From: Pseudorhodoferax sp032153935
GTDB taxonomy: Bacteria; Pseudomonadota; Gammaproteobacteria; Burkholderiales; Burkholderiaceae_C
Assembly: GCF_964253035.1 (NCBI RefSeq)
Contig: NZ_CAXUQL020000002.1
Span: 124,001 to 188,000, forward strand
Direction of reading: 5' to 3'
DNA: 64,000 nucleotides
Under the pieces are notes generated by a model. It was not told the origin of the DNA and searched no databases. It saw only the letters and a list, made by a program, of their open reading frames with translations. Positions 51,455 through 59,774 of this stretch are shown in pieces. Made by a program: the position numbers and the translations under genes. Numbering within the stretch: position 1 is the first letter of the stretch; every line of letters begins with the position of its first letter.

Positions 51455-52741
51455 TCAGGCCAGGCTCAAGCGCAGGGCGAGGGCCGCCAGCGTCACCAGC
51501 AGCACAGGCAGCGTGAGCACGATGCCCACGCGGAAGTAGTAGCCCCAGGAGATGGTGGTCCCCTTCTTCTGGAGCACGTGCAGCCACAGCAGCGTGGCCA
51601 GGCTGCCAATCGGCGTGATCTTGGGACCGAGGTCGCAGCCGATCACGTTGGCGTAGACCATGGCCTCCTTCACCACGCCGCTGGCCTGCGATGCGTCAAT
51701 GGACAGCGCGCCGATGAGCACCGTGGGCATGTTGTTCATGACCGAGGACAGCAATGCCGTCAGCACGCCCGTGCCGATGGCCGCACCCCAGATGCCACCC
51801 TGCGCGAACACATCGAGCAGCGCGGCGATGCGGTCTGTCAGGCCGGCGTTGCGCAGGCCGTAGACCACCAGGTACATGCCCAGCGAGAAGACCACGATCT
51901 GCCAGGGCGCGCCGTGCAGCACCTTGCGCGTGCTGATGACGTGGCCGCGGGCCGCCACGGCCAGCAGCACCACGGCGGCCACGGCCGCGACCGCGCTGAC
52001 CGGCACGCCCAGCGGCTCCAGGCCGAAGAAGCCGACCAGCAGCAGGACCAGCACCACCCAGCCGGCGCGGAAGGTGGCCGGGTCGCGGATCGCCTGGGCC
52101 GGCGTCTTGAGCTGGCCCAGGTCGTAACGCGCCGGCACGCCCCGGCCGAAGTACAGCAGCAGCACCAGCAGGCTGGCCAGCACGGCGGCGATGTTGACCG
52201 GCACCATCACGGCCGCGTACTGGTTGAAGCCGATGCCGAAGAAGTCGGCCGACACGATGTTGACCAGGTTGGACACGATCAGCGGCAGGCTGGCCGTGTC
52301 GGCGATGAAGCCTGCGGCCATGACAAACGCCAGGGTCGCGGCCGGCGAGAAGCCCAGCGCGACCAGCATCGCCATGACGATGGGCGTGAGGATCAGCGCG
52401 GCACCGTCGTTGGCGAACAGGGCCGCCACGGCCGCGCCCAGCAGCACGATGAAAGCGAACAGCCGGCGGCCGTTGCCGCCGCCCCAGCGGGCCACATGCA
52501 GCGCGGCCCACTCGAAGAAGCCGGCTTCGTCCAGCAGCAGGCTGATGATGATGACCGCCACGAATGTGGCCGTCGCGTTCCAGACGATGCCCCACACCAC
52601 GGCGATGTCGGCCAGGTGCACGACGCCGAAGACCAGGGCCAGCGCGGCGCCGAGCGATGCGCTCCAGCCGATGCCCAGGCCTCGGGGTTGCCAGATGACC
52701 AGCACCAGCGTGAACAGAAAAATCAGGATGGCCGCGAGCAT
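51455..52741 (-). CDS. arsB: Arsenite efflux pump ArsB
   Basis: The 428-aa protein has about twelve hydrophobic segments and the ArsB-type motifs FANDGAALILTPIVMAMLVALGF and SSVMNNMPTVLIGALSI, both part of the ion-transporter fold. It also shows VIGCDLGPKITPIGSLATLLWLHVL. ArsB exchanges As(OH)3 or Sb(OH)3 for protons at the inner membrane. No arsA gene is present, so it would work as a secondary carrier. It is in the middle of the operon, with 72 bp to the upstream arsC. Confidence 0.92.
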   Translation of the reverse strand: MLAAILIFLFTLVLVIWQPRGLGIGWSASLGAALALVFGVVHLADIAVVWGIVWNATATFVAVIIISLLLDEAGFFEWAALHVARWGGGNGRRLFAFIVLLGAAVAALFANDGAALILTPIVMAMLVALGFSPAATLAFVMAAGFIADTASLPLIVSNLVNIVSADFFGIGFNQYAAVMVPVNIAAVLASLLVLLLYFGRGVPARYDLGQLKTPAQAIRDPATFRAGWVVLVLLLVGFFGLEPLGVPVSAVAAVAAVVLLAVAARGHVISTRKVLHGAPWQIVVFSLGMYLVVYGLRNAGLTDRIAALLDVFAQGGIWGAAIGTGVLTALLSSVMNNMPTVLIGALSIDASQASGVVKEAMVYANVIGCDLGPKITPIGSLATLLWLHVLQKKGTTISWGYYFRVGIVLTLPVLLVTLAALALRLSLA

Positions 52742-52813
52742 GGCGGGGGCCTTGTTTGGAGGGGGCGGGGAACGCGGCCCGGCAGGGCCGCAGGAGGGGT
52801 CAGCCGCGCGCGG

Positions 52814-53320
52814 TCAGCGCTTGGCCAGGTCGCGTGCGGACTGCTGGATCGAGAGCTTGTCGATGGCGGCGGCGGGCAGGTTGATGAACAGCTCGACGCG
52901 CTGCCGGATGGCGTGCAGCGTCTTGCGGAACGCGGCCTGCTTCTCTTCGGCATTGCCCTCCACCTCCGAGGGATCGGCGTAGCCCCAATGCGCAGTGGCG
53001 GGGTGGCCCGGCCAGATCGGGCACACCTCGCCGGCCGCGTTGTCGCACACGGTGATGATGAGGTCCATGTGCGGCGCGTCGGGCTTGGCGAACTCGTCCC
53101 AGCTCTTGCTGCGCAGGCCTTCGGTGGAGATGCCAACCCGTTGCAGCGCCTCCAGCGCGAGCGGGTTGGGCTGCTGTTTGTCGCGCGGGCTGCTGCCGGC
53201 CGAGAAGGCGCGGAAGCGGTCGCCGGCCATGCCGTTCAGCAGGGCTTCGGCCAGGATGCTGCGGGCCGAGTTGTGGGTGCACAGGAACAGGACGTTCAGC
53301 GGCTTGGTGGTCGAGGTCAT
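52814..53320 (-). CDS. arsC: Low-molecular-weight phosphatase-type arsenate reductase
   Basis: The 168-aa protein starts MTSTTKPLNVLFLCTHNSARSILAEALLNG. The CxxxxxR phosphate loop (CTHNSAR, Cys about residue 14) is followed by the family's later Cys (VCDNAAGEVCPIWPGHPATAHWG, Cys about residues 92 and 100). This is the thioredoxin-coupled or mycothiol-like ArsC family, distinct from the glutaredoxin type. Having both enzymes in one operon widens the choice of electron donors. It lies 29 bp after arsI. Confidence 0.9.
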   Translation of the reverse strand: MTSTTKPLNVLFLCTHNSARSILAEALLNGMAGDRFRAFSAGSSPRDKQQPNPLALEALQRVGISTEGLRSKSWDEFAKPDAPHMDLIITVCDNAAGEVCPIWPGHPATAHWGYADPSEVEGNAEEKQAAFRKTLHAIRQRVELFINLPAAAIDKLSIQQSARDLAKR

Positions 53321-53349
53321 GGGGAGTGGTTGGGGACAGGGGGAATCGG

Positions 53350-53820
53350 TCAGCAGCAGGCCTTGGCAGGGCCGCAGCAGGATGTGGATGCCGGCACGGC
53401 CGCAGGAGCACAGCACGCCGCTGCAGCGGCCTTGGCCGGGGCCGGCTTGCCGAACACCGGCACGTTGCCCAGCGTCTGGAAGTGCTCCCACGGCACGCCC
53501 TGCGGGTCGGTGATCCAGTGCTTGTCGCTGCGGGCGTAGCAGCACGTGGTCTGCCCCTCATCGAGCAGCGCCAGGTCGGCCGCTTTGGCGCGGTCCTTGA
53601 GGTCGGCCAGCTCGGCCGCCTCGTCCACCTGAAAGCCCAGGTGGTCCACGCCTGGCGCAGCGCCGCGCGTGGAGATGGCGAAGTTCAGGCGCGGGTCTTC
53701 CAGCATCCATTTCGCATAGTCGCCCTCGATGCGCGCGGGCTCGGCCGCGAACAGCTTGGAATAGAAGGCGATGCTCTGGTGCAGGTCGGTGACGTGCAGG
53801 TGAACGTGGAAGCGCTTCAT
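53350..53820 (-). CDS. arsI: ArsI/CadI-type vicinal-oxygen-chelate protein with Cys-rich tail
   Basis: The start is the ATG at 53820, MKRFHVHLHVTDLHQSIAFYSKLFAAEPAR, giving about 156 aa. The glyoxalase fold has metal ligands in HVHLHV, VDHLGFQVD and PWEHFQTLG. The TTCCYARSDKHW stretch holds the vicinal Cys pair that binds trivalent organoarsenicals in ArsI, a dioxygenase that cleaves the C-As bond. The tail has three Cys pairs (ACCAP, SCCGP, ACC) in low-complexity Ala/Pro sequence, unusual for ArsI. It lies 10 bp after arsR. Confidence 0.85.
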   Translation of the reverse strand: MKRFHVHLHVTDLHQSIAFYSKLFAAEPARIEGDYAKWMLEDPRLNFAISTRGAAPGVDHLGFQVDEAAELADLKDRAKAADLALLDEGQTTCCYARSDKHWITDPQGVPWEHFQTLGNVPVFGKPAPAKAAAAACCAPAAVPASTSCCGPAKACC

Positions 53821-53830
53821 GGGGAGCCTT

Positions 53831-54157
53831 TCAACAACGGCAGGAAGCTGCCGCATCGGTGGTCGAGCACGCTGCGCCCTCGCAGCAGTTCTCGGTGAGG
53901 TAGGCCAGCAGCTCGTTCATCGTGGTGAACGAGGCCCGATAGATCAGGTTGCGGCCCTGCCGCTCCTGCGTCACCAGGCCGGCATGCGTCAGCTCCTTGA
54001 GGTGGAACGAGAGCGTGTTGCCGGCCACGTCCAGATGCTCGGCCAGGGCGCCCGGGGTCAGGCCCTCAGGGCCTGCGACAACCAGGGCGCGGAACAGGCG
54101 CAGGCGCAGGGCTTGCGCGAGGGCGGCGAGGGAGCGGACGGCATCGGCTTCTTGCAT
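53831..54157 (-). CDS. arsR: ArsR-type arsenite-responsive repressor
   Basis: The start was set at MQEADAVRSLAALAQALRLRLFRALVV (ATG 54157; an upstream extension lies over the operator). The 108-aa protein has the winged helix of ArsR/SmtB (GLTPGALAEHLDVAGNTLSFHLKELTHAGLVTQERQGRNLIYRASF). The usual ELCVCDL sensing motif in the DNA-binding helix is absent. The Cys are C-terminal instead (TENCCEGAACSTTDAAASCRC), like the Acidithiobacillus-type ArsR with Cys95/96/102. It should repress the operon until As(III) binds. Confidence 0.88.
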   Translation of the reverse strand: MQEADAVRSLAALAQALRLRLFRALVVAGPEGLTPGALAEHLDVAGNTLSFHLKELTHAGLVTQERQGRNLIYRASFTTMNELLAYLTENCCEGAACSTTDAAASCRC

Positions 54158-54163
54158 GAATGA

Positions 54164-54190
54164 ACTATACAACGATTGTTGAATAATTAT
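54164..54190 (-). promoter_or_regulatory. Predicted promoter/operator of the ars operon
   Basis: Just upstream of arsR is an AT-rich stretch with a short inverted repeat CAAC-GATT-GTTG (54170-54181) and, on the minus strand, a TATAGT -10 candidate (54164-54169). ArsR repressors bind such imperfect dyads overlapping the promoter. It lies within the 114-bp gap between arsR and the last gene of the recombination operon. Confidence 0.5.
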
Positions 54191-54271
54191 CCACGGCGGC
54201 ACAACTGACAGCACTTCCTCAGGGCGACGGTGGGCCGTTCGACTGTGGCGTCGCCGAGGTATCCGCCGCGC

Positions 54272-54697
54272 CTATCGCGGCTCTTTGCCCGCGCGCCGAG
54301 TGTCCAACTGCTGCACGTTCGGCGACGCGACCTGAGCTCGCAGAGAGGCGTTCTCGGCCGCCAGCGTCTCGTTGATCGAGGCAAGCCGCCGCACGTCCAG
54401 CTTGAGGCCGGCGACCTCTTCGCGTAGCGCACGTGCCTTGGCGCGTTCGGCCAGCAACGCCGACTGTTTCGCGTCGCGCTGGGTTCGGCTGTCACGCCCT
54501 TGCGCTGTCCGGATGGCCTCAGCGATCTGGGGGTAGTGGTTGTAGATCAGCGCGGGGGAGACGCCCACTTCCTCGGCCACCGACGAGATGGTCAGCTTCG
54601 TGGATTGGGTTCTGGTTGCGCGACCCCGCTGGATGCGCACGATCGCAAGGCGAAGCTCCTTCTCGCGCTTGTCCGCTGGTTTGCGATCGGACGTCAT
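54272..54697 (-). CDS. Small HTH/coiled-coil protein of the recombination operon (GinD-like)
   Basis: The start is the ATG at 54697, overlapping the previous stop (ATGA); 141 aa. The N-terminal half has a TetR-like helix-turn-helix (ELRLAIVRIQRGRATRTQSTKLTISSVAEEVGVSPALIYNHYPQIAEAI, residues 12-65). A heptad-type coiled coil follows (AERAKARALREEVAGLKLDVRRLASINETLAAENASLRAQVA, about residues 80-125). GInt islands carry such a small gene, ginD, after three recombinases, and it is needed for integration and excision. It would bind the island ends or hold the recombinases together. Family name inferred from context and layout. Confidence 0.78.
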   Translation of the reverse strand: MTSDRKPADKREKELRLAIVRIQRGRATRTQSTKLTISSVAEEVGVSPALIYNHYPQIAEAIRTAQGRDSRTQRDAKQSALLAERAKARALREEVAGLKLDVRRLASINETLAAENASLRAQVASPNVQQLDTRRAGKEPR

Positions 54698-56562
54698 GCG
54701 GCCGCCCCCTCGGAACACCCACGCGCAAGATCGTCTAGAACCTCCTGGCACCGCTGCATGTCCCGTTGAACGAGTCGCTGCCCACCCCGTCCAATGTCGT
54801 CGCAGTCCAGCACCTCCTGCAGGTGGTCGTGAAGACCTCGATACACGGGTTCATGCTCCGGCCCGATGACACCGTTATCGCAGTCAGAGCAGCGCGTGCG
54901 CTCCAGCTCGTTGCCGACGCACCTGTTGTCCTCGGCCGTGCACCATGCGTGGCCGTTGCTGCGGATCGCCGTGCTCTCAGCCAAGGAACGAACCATCTGT
55001 TTGTGGTCCTTGAAGATGGTCACGGCGTGCAAGCCGCGCCAGGCCACGATGTTCCGTCCGTAGCCGCCAGCCAGGGGCGTACCCGGCTTGACCCAGGAAG
55101 CCACCACATCTTCCTTGATGCCGTCCAGTTCAAGCTCGATCTCCGCGTACAGGGCTAGCTCTTGGGACGCGTTGAGCGCATACCCCAGTGTCATGTCCAT
55201 CGACCAGTGCTTGAAGTGCGCACGCAGATATCGAAGGTCGCCAAACTGGCTGCGCGCAGCGTAGTTCGCGAACTTGCGCCGGAAGTGATGGCTCGCGAGG
55301 TCCCAATCGATGCCGCAGTCCTTGGCGAACGTCTTCAGGGACATGTTCATGCCCTGAAGCGAGATTGTCCGCACCTGGTTCTCGTTGCCGGGCGCCATGC
55401 CCAGGAAAACGGCATCGATGTGCTCCTGCGCTTCTGCAATCTCCGGGTCTAGCGGATTGGCCTGGCGACGCTCTGCGATCTCTGACTCGATGGCCCTGCG
55501 AAAGGGTGCCGACCAACGCTCCATCACTGCAAGGGCTGTCACGGCGGCGTGCGGGACCATCCACTCCGTGCGCCCCTCACCGGTCTTGGTCGACTGCGAG
55601 CGCATCCACCAGAACGTGTCCGTCTCCCCGTTTCCGATGAATGCCTCAGTGCAGTAGCAGGCGCCGCGCTGCACGAACGCGAGCTCATGGTTCCGACACC
55701 CCGAGAGGCTTGCCACGACGATGTAGCACGCCGTGCGAAGGGTGAGAACCGCCTTGTTGAACTCGAACTGGTCTGCCCACCCCCGGCTGCGCACGAAGAA
55801 GTATTCGGCTCGTGACCTGCCTTCAGCAGCGTCACGAAGCATCAACAGCTCGTCGCGCACGTCAAGGATCTCGGCAGCCGTCTCTACCCACCGCCAAGCA
55901 TGCTGGAACAAGCTGGTGAAGACATCGTCAGGCATCAGTGGTGTCTGCCCGGCTGGAGCGGCGATACCGGCTCGGCTGATCCCGGACAAGTGCGTTGCGG
56001 ATGTGCCTGGCCACGGATGCATCGGCATCGTGTCGCCGGTGTGCTGACTCAGCTCGTGCAACGCCTCCACGACCGCCAATCGATGCACCAAAGAGGCAGG
56101 CTTTAGGGCCTGTCCCCGTCGCTTCTGGTTGTCGGCAAGCCGGTGCGCGCGACAGACCTCTACATACAACGAGCACGCAAAGGGCGTTACATCGCGCAGG
56201 CGCGTGATCCCGAGCTTGTCGAGATGGGCAAGGAACGGCCTAGCGTCACCCAGGAGCTTCAGCACACCACGCGCTCCCGGCTTCTTCTTGCCCTCTCGAC
56301 CGCGCTGCATGTAGCGCCAGAGGATCGCCTTCATGGTCGGCCTCCACCGCTCAGCGACAGTTCCAAAGTCAGCGTAGTTGTCCGAGGGCGTCGCGTTCGT
56401 CGGCCGACCAGGTAGCAACCACATGGCGTCGCCATAGCGACTGAGCACGACGATGTGCCCGTCGACCTTGCGGGTGGAGATGACCCGGGTGCTGATCTCG
56501 TTGGGGACGATGGAATCGGCCGCCAGGGCCGGCAACGGTGCAAGTACGGCTTCCACTGTCAT
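54694..56562 (-). CDS. Tyrosine recombinase, third of three (GinC-like)
   Basis: The 622-aa protein is much longer than Xer enzymes. Its catalytic part lies near residues 270-460, with Arg in LSGCRNHELAFVQRG, HHFRRKFANYA (HxxR) and AHFKHWSMDMTLGYALN (the likely Tyr). A long N-terminal DNA-binding part begins EVCRAHRLADNQKR-like. The C-terminus has Cys motifs (AWCTAEDNRCVG, RTRCSDCDNGV) that may bind zinc. Its start overlaps the second recombinase gene by 4 bp. Large recombinases of this kind occur in Tn554-type and GInt elements. Confidence 0.82.
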   Translation of the reverse strand: MTVEAVLAPLPALAADSIVPNEISTRVISTRKVDGHIVVLSRYGDAMWLLPGRPTNATPSDNYADFGTVAERWRPTMKAILWRYMQRGREGKKKPGARGVLKLLGDARPFLAHLDKLGITRLRDVTPFACSLYVEVCRAHRLADNQKRRGQALKPASLVHRLAVVEALHELSQHTGDTMPMHPWPGTSATHLSGISRAGIAAPAGQTPLMPDDVFTSLFQHAWRWVETAAEILDVRDELLMLRDAAEGRSRAEYFFVRSRGWADQFEFNKAVLTLRTACYIVVASLSGCRNHELAFVQRGACYCTEAFIGNGETDTFWWMRSQSTKTGEGRTEWMVPHAAVTALAVMERWSAPFRRAIESEIAERRQANPLDPEIAEAQEHIDAVFLGMAPGNENQVRTISLQGMNMSLKTFAKDCGIDWDLASHHFRRKFANYAARSQFGDLRYLRAHFKHWSMDMTLGYALNASQELALYAEIELELDGIKEDVVASWVKPGTPLAGGYGRNIVAWRGLHAVTIFKDHKQMVRSLAESTAIRSNGHAWCTAEDNRCVGNELERTRCSDCDNGVIGPEHEPVYRGLHDHLQEVLDCDDIGRGGQRLVQRDMQRCQEVLDDLARGCSEGAAA

Positions 56563-58244
56563 CCTAGCGAGTGCAATGCGTCGATGATGCTGGGACCAGC
56601 CCAGAACGGATGCGGATCCCGACGGGCCCGTTGACGGGCGCTGTCCACCTGTTCGCGCTTGAACAGCTTACGATCCAGACCCGCCTGGACCACATCCCGA
56701 TCGATGAGGCGCGGGATGTGCGCAAGCTGTAGCCGCCAGCGACGTTTGTTCACCCGAGGTCGCTCGCGAAGCACGCGGAAGTAGAACGAGAAGAGCCGCC
56801 ACAGATCGTCGCCCGTGACCACGTAGTTGCGGCACCGCAGGCAGTTCAGGAAACGTTGGCAGAACTCCCCATCGCGCTTGGGCGCGTACTCGCCACCCTG
56901 GCTGTCGGAGCATTGGCCCACGGGTGTCTTCTCTGTGGCGCCAAGCGTGTTGGTCAGAAGCTCCTGCACCAGGACCTGACCCAGGAACCGCCAGTTCTGC
57001 TGGGCCTCGTCGCTCGCCCGCAGGTAGTTGCGCATGGTCACCGGGGGCGTATTGCCAGCAGCGGCCGCGGTCGCTGCGACATCGCCGTCCAAGATCTCGA
57101 CGATGCGATTGACAAAGGTCTTGCGGAGACGGCTGATGTTGACCTGCATGGGCAACCCATCGTCGCCGCGCAGGTCGTAGTCCCTGACCAGCCGTTTGAT
57201 AGCCTCTTCCAGCATGTTGCTTGTCAGAGCCGAGCCTCGCTGCTCGTTGTCCCTGCGTCGCCGGTACAACCACACGCGACCACGAAGATCCTCCGGGGCC
57301 TCCTGTCGCAAGGTGGCAGTGAGCGTGATGTATCGGCGCAGCAGCTGCGCGACTGTCGCCCGCAGCGTGGGCGTCGATTCAACGACACGCCGCAGAGGGC
57401 TGGACGCGCGAAGTGCAACGTGGGACGTGTTGTGGCCGCGGCGCTTGTAGACGACCAAGAACTCGATGCCTTCTTTGGGGTGGGCGCGCAAGCATTGCGT
57501 GTCCAGCTCCAGCAGCGGCGTGGTGTTTCGGCCGGTATGGAGGGCGACCACCAACAATGCGCAGCCCGCGAGATAGGAGTTCGGTTCGTCGTCGCATTCG
57601 AGAAGCGGGCGAACCGCAGATCTCACGGCCAGGGTGAACGCCTTCTTCTCGGCAACCGACAGTGGCCGCGCGCCCTTGCCATCGCGCGTGGAGCCAGGAA
57701 AGGGATTCCTCGGAAACGTCGCTTTGTCGCCTCGTTCGACCACGTGCACAAGGCTCCGCCGACCCAACGCGAGCAGCACGGACTTCGCGTAGCTGTAGCA
57801 GGTCCGCTGGGAGTCCATCGCCCACCCCTGGTCACGCAGGAAGAGGAGATAGCTGTCGATCATGTCCCGATCGATGTCGCGGAGAACCAAGGTGCGGAGC
57901 GCAGCGCTGGCTTGCAAGGTCATGTGGTTCAGGAATGACGTCAGCCCGCCCACGCAATAGCCAACGATCGTGGCGACTTGGAGGTCCGCATCCTGTTTAG
58001 CCACGAACCGCTCGATCTGTCTCTGGCACGCGTAGGTGATCGGGTCGATGCCGCAGCCGTACCATCGCGCAAAGTCGAAGCCTCGGCTGTCCGATGGATT
58101 CCGCGCGAAATCCACCCGCGAAACGGCGGGGGGCAACGCTGCGGCGTCGACTTCGACGACGCCGTCAGGAGCCCGGACATGCTCCACCTGGGGAACCGTC
58201 AAGTCCGTCTTGACGAACACCTTTCGCTTACCCATCGAGGCCAT
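56559..58244 (-). CDS. Tyrosine recombinase, second of three (GinB-like)
   Basis: The 561-aa protein has a recombinase domain with Arg in VVALHTGRNTTPLLELD (about residue 240) and RLRKTFVNRIVEILDG in the HxxR position, where the usual His is Arg or shifted. A late Tyr lies in VTMRNYLRASDEAQQ. The C-terminal 120 residues contain a Cys cluster (FLNCLRCRNYVVTGDDLW). The altered HxxR box could mean it is a structural rather than fully catalytic partner. It overlaps the first recombinase gene by 17 bp and the third by 4 bp. Known families of three-recombinase operons show similar divergence between partners. Confidence 0.8.
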   Translation of the reverse strand: MASMGKRKVFVKTDLTVPQVEHVRAPDGVVEVDAAALPPAVSRVDFARNPSDSRGFDFARWYGCGIDPITYACQRQIERFVAKQDADLQVATIVGYCVGGLTSFLNHMTLQASAALRTLVLRDIDRDMIDSYLLFLRDQGWAMDSQRTCYSYAKSVLLALGRRSLVHVVERGDKATFPRNPFPGSTRDGKGARPLSVAEKKAFTLAVRSAVRPLLECDDEPNSYLAGCALLVVALHTGRNTTPLLELDTQCLRAHPKEGIEFLVVYKRRGHNTSHVALRASSPLRRVVESTPTLRATVAQLLRRYITLTATLRQEAPEDLRGRVWLYRRRRDNEQRGSALTSNMLEEAIKRLVRDYDLRGDDGLPMQVNISRLRKTFVNRIVEILDGDVAATAAAAGNTPPVTMRNYLRASDEAQQNWRFLGQVLVQELLTNTLGATEKTPVGQCSDSQGGEYAPKRDGEFCQRFLNCLRCRNYVVTGDDLWRLFSFYFRVLRERPRVNKRRWRLQLAHIPRLIDRDVVQAGLDRKLFKREQVDSARQRARRDPHPFWAGPSIIDALHSLG

Positions 58245-59385
58245 CCGCCAGGTTGTTCAGTTCGTCGTCGTAGCTCAGCACCGCCTCGTCCGCGAGTTCC
58301 TTGACGACATGCAGATACTTCATCGTCGTCTCTATCGACGCGTGCCCGAGCTGATGCTGCAGGAACACCAGCGGCTCCATGCGGTGCTGGTCGCGGCTTC
58401 GCTGGAGCGAGCTGAGCATCTGCGTCGCGTACGTGTGGCGCAGCAGGTGTGTCCATGCGCGCAGCCCGGCCTTCGCGCCGATGTCGCGGACGATGCGGTC
58501 GAGGCTCTTGCCATCTGCCGCGAAAGGCTCGCCTGCTTGGTTCAGAAACAACGCCTTCTGAGGCGTCGAGCTCAGCGAGGAACGCATGCCGCGCAGGTGC
58601 ACAGCGTAGTGGTTCAGATCCCTCATGAGCCGCCGGCCGATCAGGATCCGCCGGGAGTTGCTTCCTTTGGTCTGCATGCCATTGCCATCCCCGGGGTCCA
58701 GGTCGATGGCAATGTTTCGCTTCCTGTTTCCTGCAAGGTCGGGGTCGAACACGTAGGCACGAGGGAACGTTGCGAGTTCATGCTTGCGCAGGCCCGACCC
58801 GAGGGCCAAGCGCAGCATCATGCGATGGTGAGGGTTCGCCGCCGCCGACAGAAGCGAGGCGATCTCTGACAGCGTGAGGTACTTCGGCAGGGTCTTCTGG
58901 ACGCGGGGGAGCACATCGGGTCCATCGCTGCGTCCGCCAGTCGCATCGACATGCGCCAGATAGCTTCCAGAGCGCATCGCCTGGCGTGCTTCGTACGCGA
59001 ACGGCAACTGAGCAATCCAGCCGCGCTGCTGCGCGAAGGCGTAGAACGCGCACAGGTATCGAAGACGGGTACGGACCGTGGTTCGCCCAAGGCCGGCGGT
59101 GTTGAGGCTGTAGTCGCGGTATGCCGCGAGCAGCGTCTTCTCCTCGCCACGGTCCACGTCGGTCCACTGCAGCTCGTGCGCCTGAAGGAAGCTGAAAAAG
59201 TCGTACAACGCTCGGCCTGTGGGCTCCCACGACTTGGATGAGCCGATCGAGCCGCGCAACAAGTAGGAGCGCAAGAACTCATTCGCTTCCGCGCAGCGCT
59301 CCATGTTGTCCCACAGCAGAATCGGCAAGCCTTCGTAGGGCACGCCGCTGATCACGAGGTCAGCGGTCGAGGACAGCAGCCGCAT
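58228..59385 (-). CDS. Tyrosine recombinase, first of three (GinA-like)
   Basis: The start is the ATG at 59385 (MRLLSSTADLVISGVPYEGLP), overlapping the previous stop by one base (TGATG); a longer frame to 59514 overlaps the upstream gene. It is about 385 aa. The SAM-like N-terminal domain (ALYDFFSFLQAHELQWTDVD) is followed by a complete catalytic set: Arg in LALGSGLRKHELATFP, HLLRHTYATQML, LQHQLGHASIETTMKYLHV with the nucleophilic Tyr. It is the most Xer-like of the three and the best candidate for strand cleavage at the island ends. Confidence 0.88.
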   Translation of the reverse strand: MRLLSSTADLVISGVPYEGLPILLWDNMERCAEANEFLRSYLLRGSIGSSKSWEPTGRALYDFFSFLQAHELQWTDVDRGEEKTLLAAYRDYSLNTAGLGRTTVRTRLRYLCAFYAFAQQRGWIAQLPFAYEARQAMRSGSYLAHVDATGGRSDGPDVLPRVQKTLPKYLTLSEIASLLSAAANPHHRMMLRLALGSGLRKHELATFPRAYVFDPDLAGNRKRNIAIDLDPGDGNGMQTKGSNSRRILIGRRLMRDLNHYAVHLRGMRSSLSSTPQKALFLNQAGEPFAADGKSLDRIVRDIGAKAGLRAWTHLLRHTYATQMLSSLQRSRDQHRMEPLVFLQHQLGHASIETTMKYLHVVKELADEAVLSYDDELNNLADGLDG

Positions 59386-59690
59386 CAGAGCCCCTTGGCC
59401 TGCAGGATGGCCGCCGCGTCCTTGAAGCCGACACGCATCAGGTGCATCACAAGGTCGACAGCACCGCCGCCGCCGTGGTTGGAATGGGTGTCGAGGAATT
59501 GCGCTCCCGTGCACAGGAGTTCAAAGTCGATCCCGCCAACGCTCGCGTGCCAGCGTGTGGTGGCGATGTTCTTGCGAGGCTGGAACGCCGCATCCTGCTT
59601 GGCGTATTCTGAGATCGATTGCAGAACAGCAGCCGCATCGAGCTCACGCCACCGCGTGAGCGCCAAGTTATCCACAGTCCTTTTTGCCAC
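59385..59690 (-). CDS. 101-aa CHC2/primase-fragment-like protein, first gene of the recombination operon
   Basis: The start is a GTG at 59690 with a GGGGGAGG ribosome site just before it. The product reads VAKRTVDNLALTRWRELDAAAVLQSISEYAKQD... and closes with GIDFELLCTGAQFLDTHSNHGGGGAVDLVMHLMRVGFKDAAAIL. The GGGGAVDLVMHL pattern matches the start of the CHC2/DUF3991-Toprim type primase-like proteins of plasmids, but here it stands alone, with no Toprim part. It lies 80 bp from the island end and is coupled to the first recombinase gene. It may be an extra DNA-binding or directionality factor. Not part of the usual four-gene set as recalled. Confidence 0.68.
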   Translation of the reverse strand: MAKRTVDNLALTRWRELDAAAVLQSISEYAKQDAAFQPRKNIATTRWHASVGGIDFELLCTGAQFLDTHSNHGGGGAVDLVMHLMRVGFKDAAAILQAKGL

Positions 59691-59740
59691 TCGTCCCTCC
59701 CCCGGACCCCCACCGCTGCTCGTCTCTATGAGACTAACAT

Positions 59741-59774
59741 CGTTCCTAACGGAATCCAGGTTCCAGAACAACGC
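59741..59774. repeat. Right end (att core plus inverted repeat) of the genomic island
   Basis: CGTTCCTAAC-GGA-ATC-N5-TCCAGA (59741-59767) is the imperfect inverse of the left end, and the core ACAACGC (59768-59774) follows directly. The reading frame of the SRAP 3' half starts within the core at 59770. A further CTAAC motif lies just inside (59733-59737), possibly an arm-type site for the recombinases. Role inferred from symmetry and the broken host gene. Confidence 0.75.

Larger units (their letters stand above)
21285..59769. mobile_element. GInt-type genomic island (three-recombinase island) with metal-resistance cargo, about 38.5 kb, inserted in a SRAP gene
   Basis: The ends are defined by the interrupted SRAP reading frame and by matching core and inverted-repeat sequences. 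The recombination module sits at the right end, transcribed inward: a small 101-aa gene, three tyrosine recombinases and an HTH/coiled-coil gene (59690 down to 54272). The opposite end is short and relatively AT-rich. This tripartite plan (gin operon, cargo, AT-rich end) is that of GInts. The cargo covers arsenic, copper/silver, cadmium/zinc/lead and oxyanion functions. No conjugation or replication genes were seen, so transfer between cells would need help. The boundary uncertainty is about 7 bp within the core. Confidence 0.88.

Noticed and set aside
50915..53539. An 874-aa plus-strand open frame over the ars operon
   Set aside because: It is antisense to arsH, arsC, arsB and arsC2, is low-complexity (Gln/His/Arg/Gly) and has no domain.
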